From contig SGBC01000001.1 in assembly GCA_004195045.1 (NCBI GenBank), positions 558,001 to 622,000 of the forward strand: DNA of 64,000 nucleotides, in the 5' to 3' direction. Positions within the stretch are counted from its first letter, which is position 1. Every line of letters starts with the position of its first letter. Position numbers and translations under genes: made by a program. Source of the DNA: Candidatus Acididesulfobacter guangdongensis (GTDB lineage: Bacteria; SZUA-79; Acidulodesulfobacterales; Acidulodesulfobacteraceae). Under the pieces are notes generated by a model that worked only from the letters and a program-made list of their open reading frames with translations, was not told the DNA's origin and searched no databases. Shown piece by piece: positions 1-8,023 of the stretch.

Positions 1-2
1 AC

Positions 3-1178
3 GCCTTAGAAATTTTTAGAAAAGATTTAAGGGCATTTATAAGCGCCTACGACTTCCTATCCCAGATAATCGATTACAGAGATACCGACCTTGAAAAGCG
101 GTCTATTTTTTACAAACACCTGCTGCCGCTTATTAAAGAGGAAAATCTTAACGAACCTATAGATTTATCTTCCGTTAAGTTAACGCATTACAACTTGATA
201 GACAAAGGTAAGCGCGATATCAAGCTTGACGGGACTAACGACGACGGTAAGCTCAAACCCCTTACAGGCATAGGAACTGCCAAGCCCCATGATCCGGAAC
301 AGGCATTTCTGTCTGAGATAATCGTCAGAATAAATGATTTATTTGAAGGTGATTTGTCCGATGCAGATAAATTATCCTACGCTCAGCATATAAGAGGCAA
401 AATGATGGAAAACGAAATACTCTCATTGCAGGCCGAGGCCAACACTAAGGAACAATTTGCGTCCAGCCCTGATTTTAAAGATGCAATGAATAGCGCTGTA
501 ACCGACGGTTTGGAAAATTATAACGAAATGGCCAAACAGATTCTAAATAATGAATACAAAAGGGAGGAACTGGCGAATATATTATTGGATATGGTTTATA
601 TGGGGTTTGCTGAAAAACGGATGAAAATAAATGAAAGGAGGGATGAATGTAAGTTAGAAAAATCTATTATGCAAACATCGAATGGCCATTCTTTAAAAAT
701 AGTTTCAGACATCGATATTTCTGAATCCGAAAAATTCGTCTCTTTTCTTCCTATATATTCCTTAGAAGCTGCTGCCACGGCGTTTGGAAGGGAAGAATAT
801 GTAGAAAATTCGGGTTGGATGATTGCTACGGTTGCGGGCAGGAAACTCAATAAAGATATGTTTATAGCCAAAGTGGTCGGCAAATCTATGGAGCCTACTA
901 TACCCGACGGCAGTTATTGCATATTTAGGTTAGACAAGGGAGGTTCCCGAAATGAAACCGTCGTTCTGGTAGAATCAAAACAAGTTGCCGACAGAGACAC
1001 AAACCAGAAATTTACGGTAAAACGTTATCATAGCGAGAAAGAATATTTCGAGGACGGAACATGGCGGCATAAACGGATTACCTTATCCCCTGACAACAAG
1101 GAATTTGAACCGATAATATTAGAAAACATGCAGGAAACTGATTTCAGGGTTGTCGCCGAGTTTATAGGCGTTATATAA
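3..1178 (+). CDS. hsdR: Type I restriction enzyme R subunit C-terminus fused to LexA-like S24 peptidase domain (5' truncated by window)
   Basis: The reading frame is open from the first bases of the window, so the start lies upstream; the TTG at 195 is internal. The first ~190 visible residues resemble the helical C-terminal region of HsdR, the ATP-dependent translocase/endonuclease subunit of type I restriction enzymes, which docks on the HsdM/HsdS methyltransferase. The last ~130 residues look like a LexA/UmuD-type S24 domain: the catalytic serine lies in GKSMEPTIPDG (around base 886) and a candidate catalytic lysine in FTVKRYH (around 1020). The usual Ala-Gly self-cleavage site is not clear; the equivalent stretch reads EAAATAFGRE. 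HsdM and HsdS are not in the window. The fusion is seen directly; its role, perhaps DNA-damage-responsive control of restriction, is inference. A nearly 500-base AT-rich gap follows. Confidence 0.75.
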   Translation, partial: ALEIFRKDLRAFISAYDFLSQIIDYRDTDLEKRSIFYKHLLPLIKEENLNEPIDLSSVKLTHYNLIDKGKRDIKLDGTNDDGKLKPLTGIGTAKPHDPEQAFLSEIIVRINDLFEGDLSDADKLSYAQHIRGKMMENEILSLQAEANTKEQFASSPDFKDAMNSAVTDGLENYNEMAKQILNNEYKREELANILLDMVYMGFAEKRMKINERRDECKLEKSIMQTSNGHSLKIVSDIDISESEKFVSFLPIYSLEAAATAFGREEYVENSGWMIATVAGRKLNKDMFIAKVVGKSMEPTIPDGSYCIFRLDKGGSRNETVVLVESKQVADRDTNQKFTVKRYHSEKEYFEDGTWRHKRITLSPDNKEFEPIILENMQETDFRVVAEFIGVI

Positions 1179-1405
1179 TGATAAATATTTTTATTTTTAT
1201 TGACTCAAACTTAACGTTATTATAATTATATAAAAAATAAGAATGGATTAATTGCTGATTTTAGTGTTCGATTAAAACGGAATACGCACTATATATTTAA
1301 ACTATATAACATGCTATATTATTTTAGTAATTATTAAAATCCTAAACTAAATCTGAACTCTTTTATATAAAACGAAAAATTTCAAAAAGAAATTTCAAAA
1401 TTTGC

Positions 1406-1433
1406 TTGACTTATTTTTTGTAAGTAATATAAT
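1406..1433 (+). promoter_or_regulatory. Sigma-70 type promoter of nitroreductase cluster
   Basis: TTGACT (1406-1411) and TATAAT (1428-1433) are separated by 16 bp. It is the best promoter-like match I see in the 1179-1700 gap and faces the nitroreductase gene, giving a 5' leader of about 260 nt. The rest of that gap is AT-rich with nothing else I recognise. Confidence 0.55.
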
Positions 1434-1441
1434 TAATTTAA

Positions 1442-1459
1442 ATACTAACCGATTAGTAT
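1442..1459 (+). promoter_or_regulatory. Palindromic operator (probable TetR-family site)
   Basis: ATACTAA and TTAGTAT form a perfect 7-bp inverted repeat around CCGA, placed over the expected transcription start of the promoter just upstream. A TetR-family regulator is encoded two genes on, so autoregulation of the cluster by that protein is the simplest reading. Confidence 0.55.
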
Positions 1460-1700
1460 CTAAATTATTAAAGCATAATCTATAGTTATCATTAATTATA
1501 GCTATATAATAATATATTTTATATAACTATCATTTAATTACTTATATTGCTGCAACGTTTAATATATAAAAGTCTTATAAGGCCATATAAATTTTATAAA
1601 TTTATTTATATTTTACGTACAAAATATAAAATATGAAAATATAAATGCAATAAATATACAAAATAAATGCAAATGCAAATTCAAATGAGGATAACTTATC

Positions 1701-2363
1701 ATGGAACTGTTTGAAGCAATACTCACTCGTTCATCTAAAAGAGATTTTGAAGACAGAGCGATACCTAAGGAAACAATAGACAAGATTTTATCGGCATCCT
1801 TGAGAGCTCCGTCATGGGCAAATTCACAACCTTGGGAAATTGCAGTTTCTACCGGCAAAACCAGCGATATTATTAAGAAAGAAATATATGAACGGGCATC
1901 CAAAGACGACCCCGGCTGTCCGGACTTTCCTTTCCCCGAATGCTGGCCTGAACTTCAGGCAAAAAATATGTTTGAATCCGGTAAACACCGGTACGAGGCA
2001 CTCTGTATAGGCAGGGATGATACCGCTAAAAGGTTGGAAACGGTACTGTCAAATTATTTATTTTTCGGTTCTCAAACTGCAATTTTTATATATATGGATG
2101 AAAGACTCACAAACTGGTCAATTCTTGATTGCGGAATATTTATACAAAATATACTGTTATGCGCTCACGCTGCAGGACTTGGCGCCTGTCCACAGGCTTA
2201 TCTCGTAAGATATCCTGATGTTTTAAGAAAAACGCTTAAATTGTCAGAAAGCAAAAAATTTCTCCTTGGAATTTCCATAGGCTTTTATAAAAAAGATAGT
2301 ATAATTAATAATATTGAAACATCAAGAGTAAAATTAAATGATGCTATCAGATATTATGATTAA
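1701..2363 (+). CDS. Nitroreductase family protein (FMN-dependent oxidoreductase)
   Basis: This 220-residue protein has the nitroreductase fold signature. The N-terminal TRSSKRDFEDRAIP contains the Arg-Ser-x-Arg type FMN-phosphate contact, APSWANSQPWE follows the pattern of flavin-binding motif two, and the C-terminal half has the AHAAGLGACPQAY glycine-rich segment seen in NfsB/NfnB-type enzymes. Members reduce nitroaromatics, quinones or flavins with NAD(P)H; the substrate here cannot be read from sequence. The start ATG follows a GAGGATAAC ribosome site. It leads a cluster with a TetR regulator and an aldo-keto reductase, which suggests an inducible response to electrophilic or redox-active compounds (inference). 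Confidence 0.88.
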   Translation: MELFEAILTRSSKRDFEDRAIPKETIDKILSASLRAPSWANSQPWEIAVSTGKTSDIIKKEIYERASKDDPGCPDFPFPECWPELQAKNMFESGKHRYEALCIGRDDTAKRLETVLSNYLFFGSQTAIFIYMDERLTNWSILDCGIFIQNILLCAHAAGLGACPQAYLVRYPDVLRKTLKLSESKKFLLGISIGFYKKDSIINNIETSRVKLNDAIRYYD

Positions 2364-2511
2364 ATGTTTCAGCTTGGGAAATATAAGTTTATTTCTTGCG
2401 GACGATTGACGATTAATTTATATGGATGATAATGATGAGCCAATCACCCTGCTCTTACGGGCAGAGTCTTCGTATAATGTACTTGTAATGTATAAGATGA
2501 ATCAGATAATG

Positions 2512-3117
2512 ATGAATAAAACGGAAATTAAACGAAAGGAAATAATAGATGCCGCTTTTGAACTTATGTTGTCAAAAGGTTATGAAGGCACTTCTATTCA
2601 GGATATTACCGACAGTATATACGCAACTAAAGGTCTTTTTTACCATTACTTTGATTCTAAAAAAGAAGCCGCTGCAGCTGTAATAGAAGAAGCTATAAAA
2701 CCGGCTTATTACGAACTTTGGCGTCATACGTGGGATGAAATGTACGGCGGCGGAGAAAATCCTTTAGAAAATATTATAGCCGTTATTGAAAAACTTTATA
2801 AGAGAAAAGCCGAAGAATTTTCGCAAACAGGCTGCCCCTTAGGCAATCTTATACTTGAATTGTCAACAAAAGATTTATCTCTTGCTAAGTTAACCGACGA
2901 AGTTATTTTTTTGTGGCATGCGCAGATTGAAAAAACATTAATTAAAGCTAAAGAATCTAAAATCATAAGTCTTGATGCAGATACTGCCAATATCAGCAAT
3001 TTCATAATAGCAGGCATCGAGGGGTGCATAATGCTTTCTAAATCAAAACATGATAAAGAAATATTAAGGGGCTGCTTCGAGATATTAAAAAATTACATAA
3101 GGTCTTTACAGTTATAG
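2512..3117 (+). CDS. TetR/AcrR family transcriptional regulator
   Basis: The N-terminus is a TetR-type DNA-binding domain: KRKEIIDAAFELMLSKGYEG, then TSIQDITDSIYATKGLFYHYF as the helix-turn-helix. The C-terminal ligand-binding half is divergent, as usual. The frame opens at 2422, but I place the start at 2512 because the extra residues do not look TetR-like and a TATAAT at 2473-2478 lies inside the longer version, suggesting a promoter there; neither start has a strong ribosome site. Its likely target is the palindrome at 1442-1459, and the genes on either side are probably its regulon (inference). Confidence 0.88.
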   Translation: MNKTEIKRKEIIDAAFELMLSKGYEGTSIQDITDSIYATKGLFYHYFDSKKEAAAAVIEEAIKPAYYELWRHTWDEMYGGGENPLENIIAVIEKLYKRKAEEFSQTGCPLGNLILELSTKDLSLAKLTDEVIFLWHAQIEKTLIKAKESKIISLDADTANISNFIIAGIEGCIMLSKSKHDKEILRGCFEILKNYIRSLQL

Positions 3118-3173
3118 AAAATAAGAAGAATGGAACTAAAATTTAATTTTATTTTATAACGGAGGTAATTAAT

Positions 3174-4217
3174 ATGCAATATGCTAATCTCGGCAAAACA
3201 GGTCTTAAGGTATCACGGCTTTGCTTCGGCGCTATGACATTCGGGTTTAATTTCAGAAATATAGGGGCAGTCGGACAGGAAGATGCCAATAAAATGGTTA
3301 GATACGCTTATGAAAACGGAATAAATTTTTTTGATACAGCCGATGTCTATTCTTATGGGCAATCTGAAGAAATAACCGGAAACGCCTTGAAACAGCTTGA
3401 TATTCCGCGGGAAAAATACGTCATAGCAACAAAAGTAAGGTCGCCTTTGAGCGAAGAAGCTATGAGCGGGAAAGGAGATGTTAACAATGTCGGGCTTTCA
3501 AGAAAACATATTATAGAAGCGTGCAATAACAGTTTAAAACGGTTAAAGGTTGATTATATTGACCTTTATCAGGTTCACGGCTGGGATTTGTCTTCTCCGA
3601 TCGAAGAAGCATTAGAAGCTTTAGACTATTTAGTAAAACAGGGTAAGGTATTATATCTCGGGGTTTCGAACTGGACCGCCCGCCATATTATGAAAGCTCT
3701 TTATCTTGCCGAAGCCAACAATTACCACACTTTTGTGTCTCTTCAGGCATATTATTCTCTTGCGGGAAGAGATTTAGAGCATGAGCTTTTACCGCTATGC
3801 AACGAAGAAGGGCTTGGAGTGCTTCCATGGTCGCCGCTTTCCGGAGGATTTTTAACAGGAAAGTACACAAAAGAGAATCCAAAACCTGCAGGCGCCAGAA
3901 GAAGCGAATTCAACTTTCCCCCTGTTGACGAAAGAGGTTATGAAACAATTGAAGTATTGCGAAAAATTTCTGCAAAGAAAAATGTTTCAATACCGCAAAT
4001 AGCTATAAGCTGGCTTTTACATCAAAAAGGCGTAACATCTGTGATTATAGGTGCAAATAAGATGCCGCAGCTTGAAGACAATATTAAATCAATAAATGTG
4101 CAGCTTACAAATGAAGAAACAGAGGAACTGTCAAAAACAACCGCGCCAAACAAGTTATATCCTCAATGGATGGTAGAATGGCAAAATAACAGAGCAAGTT
4201 TTAACTTTAGCAGCTAA
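3174..4217 (+). CDS. Aldo/keto reductase
   Basis: This 347-residue NAD(P)H-dependent oxidoreductase has a TIM-barrel fold. The N-terminus MQYANLGKTGLKVSRLCFGAMTFG is typical of the voltage-gated K+ channel beta/YajO-like branch. Catalytic residues are visible: Asp and Tyr in NFFDTADVYSYGQSEE, Lys in KYVIATKVR, and His in YIDLYQVHGWD. Cofactor-binding motifs lie near the C-terminus (SVIIGANKMPQLEDNI). Start ATG 3174 follows a strong GGAGG site. It reduces carbonyl compounds, but the specific substrate cannot be called. It is downstream of the TetR regulator on the same strand, 56 bp away, and is probably part of the same stress cluster. Confidence 0.92.
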   Translation: MQYANLGKTGLKVSRLCFGAMTFGFNFRNIGAVGQEDANKMVRYAYENGINFFDTADVYSYGQSEEITGNALKQLDIPREKYVIATKVRSPLSEEAMSGKGDVNNVGLSRKHIIEACNNSLKRLKVDYIDLYQVHGWDLSSPIEEALEALDYLVKQGKVLYLGVSNWTARHIMKALYLAEANNYHTFVSLQAYYSLAGRDLEHELLPLCNEEGLGVLPWSPLSGGFLTGKYTKENPKPAGARRSEFNFPPVDERGYETIEVLRKISAKKNVSIPQIAISWLLHQKGVTSVIIGANKMPQLEDNIKSINVQLTNEETEELSKTTAPNKLYPQWMVEWQNNRASFNFSS

Positions 4218-4331
4218 ACTTAATAGAAAATCTTGCAAAATTTGCATTAAACCTGGATTTGCAGAATGTTCTTTAAAACAACAAACTCTATATTCATAAA
4301 ATTGATGAAATTTGCTTAAAGCTATTATCCA

Positions 4332-4562
4332 CTATTTGCTGCTGTCGGAAATTTCATAATTTAAGGGAGTATAGCCGGCGTTTTCTATATTTTTCTTTAT
4401 ATCGTCAATGTTTATGTCGTCAAGAGCTGTAATTGTGCTGTTTTTTTGTGACAGCGACGTATTGACTTCTATTACTCCTTTTACCTTAGTAATCGCCTTG
4501 TCAACGTTCGCTACACAATGTTGGCATGACATGCCGTCTATTCCTATCTTAATTTTTTTCAT
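4332..4562 (-). CDS. Heavy-metal-associated domain protein (CopZ-like metallochaperone)
   Basis: This 76-residue single-domain HMA protein has the metal-binding motif GMSCQHC (MxCxxC) near residues 10-16, followed by VANVDKAITKVKGV as expected for the ferredoxin-like HMA fold. Such proteins carry Cu(I) or another soft metal to a P-type ATPase or regulator in the cytoplasm. No ATPase or CueR-type regulator lies next to it, so the partner is elsewhere. The start is supported by an AGGAGG site. It stands alone, convergent with the aldo/keto reductase gene. Confidence 0.9.
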   Translation of the reverse strand: MKKIKIGIDGMSCQHCVANVDKAITKVKGVIEVNTSLSQKNSTITALDDINIDDIKKNIENAGYTPLNYEISDSSK

Positions 4563-4719
4563 GATAAATCCTCCTGTTTAGTTTTTTAGCTATTATATAA
4601 TTTGTTATTGTTATTATCACTATTTTTTAATAGTAAATATACACAATATTTATTATTATAATTTTTAATCTACCAAAATTGCAAATAAATAATATTTATC
4701 TTATGCTGTGCATAATAAA

Positions 4720-4761
4720 TTAGGGACAGGCACCATTTTTTCAAATGATAACTGTCCCTAA
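4720..4761. repeat. REP-like inverted repeat
   Basis: TTAGGGACAG and CTGTCCCTAA form a perfect 10-bp inverted repeat around a 22-nt loop that contains GGCACC. A decayed relative (CAGCACCTGTCC) lies about 70 bp downstream. This resembles REP-type elements mobilised by REP-associated tyrosine transposases; no transposase gene is in the window. It occupies the gap between the metallochaperone start (4562) and the glnA stop (4862). Confidence 0.55.
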
Positions 4762-4861
4762 CTTAAATATTATAGCGAAATAAAAATAGAGTCTGTTCAC
4801 AATTTATAATTGCTAATATATTTTAAACAAAAACAGCACCTGTCCATAATTTTATATTATA

Positions 4862-6274
4862 TTAGATATCATAATATAGATGAAATTCGTACGGAACCGG
4901 CGTCATGCGTACAGGATTTACATCATGCTCCATTTTGTAATCAATCCATGTTTGAACAAAATCTTCCGTAAATACATCTCCCTGAAGTAAGAATTTATGG
5001 TCTTTTTCAAGATTTTCAAGTGCCTCTTCGAGCGAACCTGGGGCTACAGGAATAGACTTTAATTCTTTTTTAGTTAATGTAAATAAATCTTTGTCAACAG
5101 GTTTTCCTGGGTCAATCTTATTTATTATTCCGTCAAGACCGGCTAAGAGCAATGCCGAAAATGCAAGATAACCGTTTGCGGAAGGATCCGGCGTTCTGTA
5201 TTCTATTCTTTTTGCGTTAGGATTGTTTGAATACATAGGTATTCTTACAGATGCGCTTCTGTTTCTGGAGGAATAAACAAAATTAACAGGCGCTTCAAAA
5301 CCGGGAACTAATCTTTTATATGAATTTGTCGTTGCATTAGTAATTGCGCAAAGGGCTTTTGCATGTTTTAAAATTCCGCCGATATAATGGAGCGCCATTT
5401 CAGATAAACCGGCATAACCTGTGCCTGCAAAGAGCGGTTTGCCATTTTTCCAGAGGCTTTGATGAATATGCATACCGGAACCGTTATCGCCAAAAAGAGG
5501 TTTCGGCATAAATGTTACCGTTTTGTCGTATCTTTTGGCAACATTTTTTACTATATACTTGTACATCATGAAATAATCACCCATTAAAGTAAGAGGGGCA
5601 AATCTCATGTCTATTTCTGCCTGTCCTCCGGTTGCAACTTCATGATGCGCCGCTTCAATTCTTATGCCTGCATTCTGAAGTTCCAGAACCATTTCGTTCC
5701 TGATATCGCTCTGAGTATCAATCGGAGAAACCGGAAAATAGCCTTCTTTATGGCGCGGTTTATGTCCAAGATTAGGCATTTCGTCTTTACCGCTGTTCCA
5801 TATGCCTTCCTCTGAATCAATAAAATAATATCCTGAATTTGAGGTCTGGTCATATCTTATATCGTCAAATATAAAAAATTCGGCTTCCGGACCAAAATAT
5901 GCGGTATCTGCTATACCGGTGGATTTCAGATACTTTTCTGCTTTCTGCGCTATATAACGCGGGTCCTTATCATAAAATTTTCCGGTCATCGGGTCTTTAA
6001 TATTGCACGCAATAGACAGTGTTTTAGCTTCCATAAAAGGGTCTAAAAATGCTGTTTTAGGGTCAGGAATAACAAGCATATCCGATGCTTCAATAGACTG
6101 CCATCCTCTTATGCTTGAACCGTCGAAACCAAATCCTTCCTGAAAAGAATCTTCGGATACTTCGCTGATCGGCACGACAAAATGCTGCCATGTGCCAAAT
6201 AAATCGCAAAATTTTACATCGACCATCTGAACTTCGTTTTCTTTAATAAATTGCATTACTTCATTTTCATTCAT
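4862..6274 (-). CDS. glnA: Glutamine synthetase, type I
   Basis: This 470-residue GSI-beta-length enzyme condenses glutamate and ammonia with ATP to form glutamine. Visible signatures are [10 protein letters not shown] near the N-terminus, [10 protein letters not shown], the metal-binding region [13 protein letters not shown], the [15 protein letters not shown] region and NRSASVRIP. The Tyr modified by GlnE in enteric enzymes (KNLYDLP) is replaced by Phe at about residue 398 in KDLFTLT, so adenylylation control is probably absent. The start ATG has a GGAGG site. It lies 111 bp downstream of glnB on the same strand and is probably co-transcribed; the PII protein is therefore likely to influence it by a route other than adenylylation (inference). 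Confidence 0.98.
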   Translation of the reverse strand: MNENEVMQFIKENEVQMVDVKFCDLFGTWQHFVVPISEVSEDSFQEGFGFDGSSIRGWQSIEASDMLVIPDPKTAFLDPFMEAKTLSIACNIKDPMTGKFYDKDPRYIAQKAEKYLKSTGIADTAYFGPEAEFFIFDDIRYDQTSNSGYYFIDSEEGIWNSGKDEMPNLGHKPRHKEGYFPVSPIDTQSDIRNEMVLELQNAGIRIEAAHHEVATGGQAEIDMRFAPLTLMGDYFMMYKYIVKNVAKRYDKTVTFMPKPLFGDNGSGMHIHQSLWKNGKPLFAGTGYAGLSEMALHYIGGILKHAKALCAITNATTNSYKRLVPGFEAPVNFVYSSRNRSASVRIPMYSNNPNAKRIEYRTPDPSANGYLAFSALLLAGLDGIINKIDPGKPVDKDLFTLTKKELKSIPVAPGSLEEALENLEKDHKFLLQGDVFTEDFVQTWIDYKMEHDVNPVRMTPVPYEFHLYYDI

Positions 6275-6385
6275 GTTGCCTCCGAAAATAATTATTTTTA
6301 TTAATTTTTAAATTAGACAGCGCTGCTTCAGTTACATTTATATTTACATTTGCATTTTATTTCTTTACATTTTTTTATATTTATT

Positions 6386-6733
<348 letters not shown>

Positions 6734-6743
6734 TTAAGATTAA

Positions 6744-6759
6744 AGCAAAAAATATGCCA
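6744..6759 (-). promoter_or_regulatory. Candidate sigma-54 promoter of glnB-glnA
   Basis: On the minus strand TGGCATATTTTTTGCT matches the -24/-12 consensus (GG and GC 12 bp apart, followed by T). The predicted start, about 6733, would leave a leader of only some 9 nt that begins at the ribosome site, so this may be coincidental despite the good spacing. Confidence 0.45.
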
Positions 6760-6853
6760 GTTATATATGCATAAATTTGTATAAAACATCCGCTAATTAT
6801 GTAATTTTTGCCCAACATTTAATCAATTAACAAAATTATGATTAAAATTTAAG

Positions 6854-7339
6854 CTATTCTCTAAAATTTACAAAAGATAATTCTATATTTATTTCAAAAT
6901 TTTTCAAGTCTGAAATAATTTTCTGCAGCTCGTCTTTAGATTTTGAACTAACCCTCAGATGGTCTTTTAAATTTTCAATAGTAGTTTTTGGAGATATTTT
7001 TTTGATTTCTTGAATTATAAGCTTAGAGGGCTCTTTATCTATGCCTTCTTTAATTTCTACTTCCTGTCTGACCATTCCTTTGGAAGCGTCTTCTTTCTTT
7101 TTAAAGTCCAGATATTTAATTGACAATCCTCTTTTTATAAGCCGTCCTTTAAATATATCTATAACCGCTTCAAGTTTAAAATCGTCATCTGCTAATATTT
7201 TAACAATATTCTCTTCTCTTTTTATTTCGCTTTTTGAGCCTTTGAAATCGTAACGGCTTAATATTTCTTTTGAGGTTTGATTTATAGCATTGTCAACCTC
7301 TTGAAGATCCGCTTTTGAAACAATATCGAAAGAAGACAT
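6854..7339 (-). CDS. yajQ: YajQ family nucleotide-binding protein
   Basis: This 161-residue protein is collinear with the YajQ/DUF520 family. It starts SSFDIVSKADLQEVDNAINQ, then EILSRYDFKGSKSEI, and ends with a second repeat unit (VSSKSKDELQKIISDLKNFEI, then ELSFVNFRE). The family has two ferredoxin-like domains; members bind RNA and nucleotides, and some have been reported to bind cyclic di-GMP and affect transcription. Function here is not more specific. It lies 3 bp after the lolA stop and is probably translated from the same message as ftsK and lolA. Confidence 0.94.
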   Translation of the reverse strand: MSSFDIVSKADLQEVDNAINQTSKEILSRYDFKGSKSEIKREENIVKILADDDFKLEAVIDIFKGRLIKRGLSIKYLDFKKKEDASKGMVRQEVEIKEGIDKEPSKLIIQEIKKISPKTTIENLKDHLRVSSKSKDELQKIISDLKNFEINIELSFVNFRE

Positions 7340-7342
7340 AGT

Positions 7343-8023
7343 TTACTCCTTTTCATAGATTATGTTATAAGATGCTGGAAATTGGTCGCTGAATATACTG
7401 TTTTTTATGTTTTTATTAAATCTTTCATTTAAATAATAGGTTTCTATCCTGCCCTGCATTGTGACAATTAAAATAGAATTGATTTTATAGCTGCTTTTTG
7501 CAAAATTTATATAAATTAATCTGGCACGCTGAAATTTCAAAGGACGCAGTTCGATTTTCCATGAATCAGTTTTACGATTGTCGATTATATTAACTATTTT
7601 AAAGTATTTTCTCATATTCGCGAGCAATGAGATAACATCAAGCGGAAAACCTCCAATGTTGCTATTTATGTTATAAACAAGTACCTGCTTGAGTCTGCCG
7701 TTAACCGCGTATAATTTTTTATTGAAATACAGTTCTTTCTGTTTGTGGGGCGATGTATATATCCATGCCAATTTATCCGGTTTTTTGTAGAAAAAAATAC
7801 CCTTTGAATCTATAGATTGGGAATATCCCCTTAAAATTTCTTTCTGAATAAAGTCTGCGGTAATAGAATTTATATTAGAATATTTTAATTCAATTTTCTT
7901 TATGACGATATTATTTCCTATTGCATAAGTCTTTTTAATATTTGACATTATTAAAATTAAAGCAACAACCGAAACCGATAAGATTAGCAAACACAAATTA
8001 AAATACGGCGATAATCTCTTCAC
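7343..8023 (-). CDS. lolA: Outer-membrane lipoprotein carrier protein (LolA-like)
   Basis: This 226-residue protein has an N-terminal signal or anchor segment (hydrophobic residues ~8-26). The mature region follows the LolA pattern: TADFIQKEI, SIDSKGIFFYKKPDKLAWIYTSPHKQKELYFN, then beta-rich sequence. LolA ferries lipoproteins across the periplasm from LolCDE to the outer membrane. It overlaps the end of ftsK by 4 bp, a classic translationally coupled arrangement that is common for ftsK-lolA. Its presence is one of the signs that the organism has two membranes. Confidence 0.88.
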   Translation of the reverse strand: MKRLSPYFNLCLLILSVSVVALILIMSNIKKTYAIGNNIVIKKIELKYSNINSITADFIQKEILRGYSQSIDSKGIFFYKKPDKLAWIYTSPHKQKELYFNKKLYAVNGRLKQVLVYNINSNIGGFPLDVISLLANMRKYFKIVNIIDNRKTDSWKIELRPLKFQRARLIYINFAKSSYKINSILIVTMQGRIETYYLNERFNKNIKNSIFSDQFPASYNIIYEKE

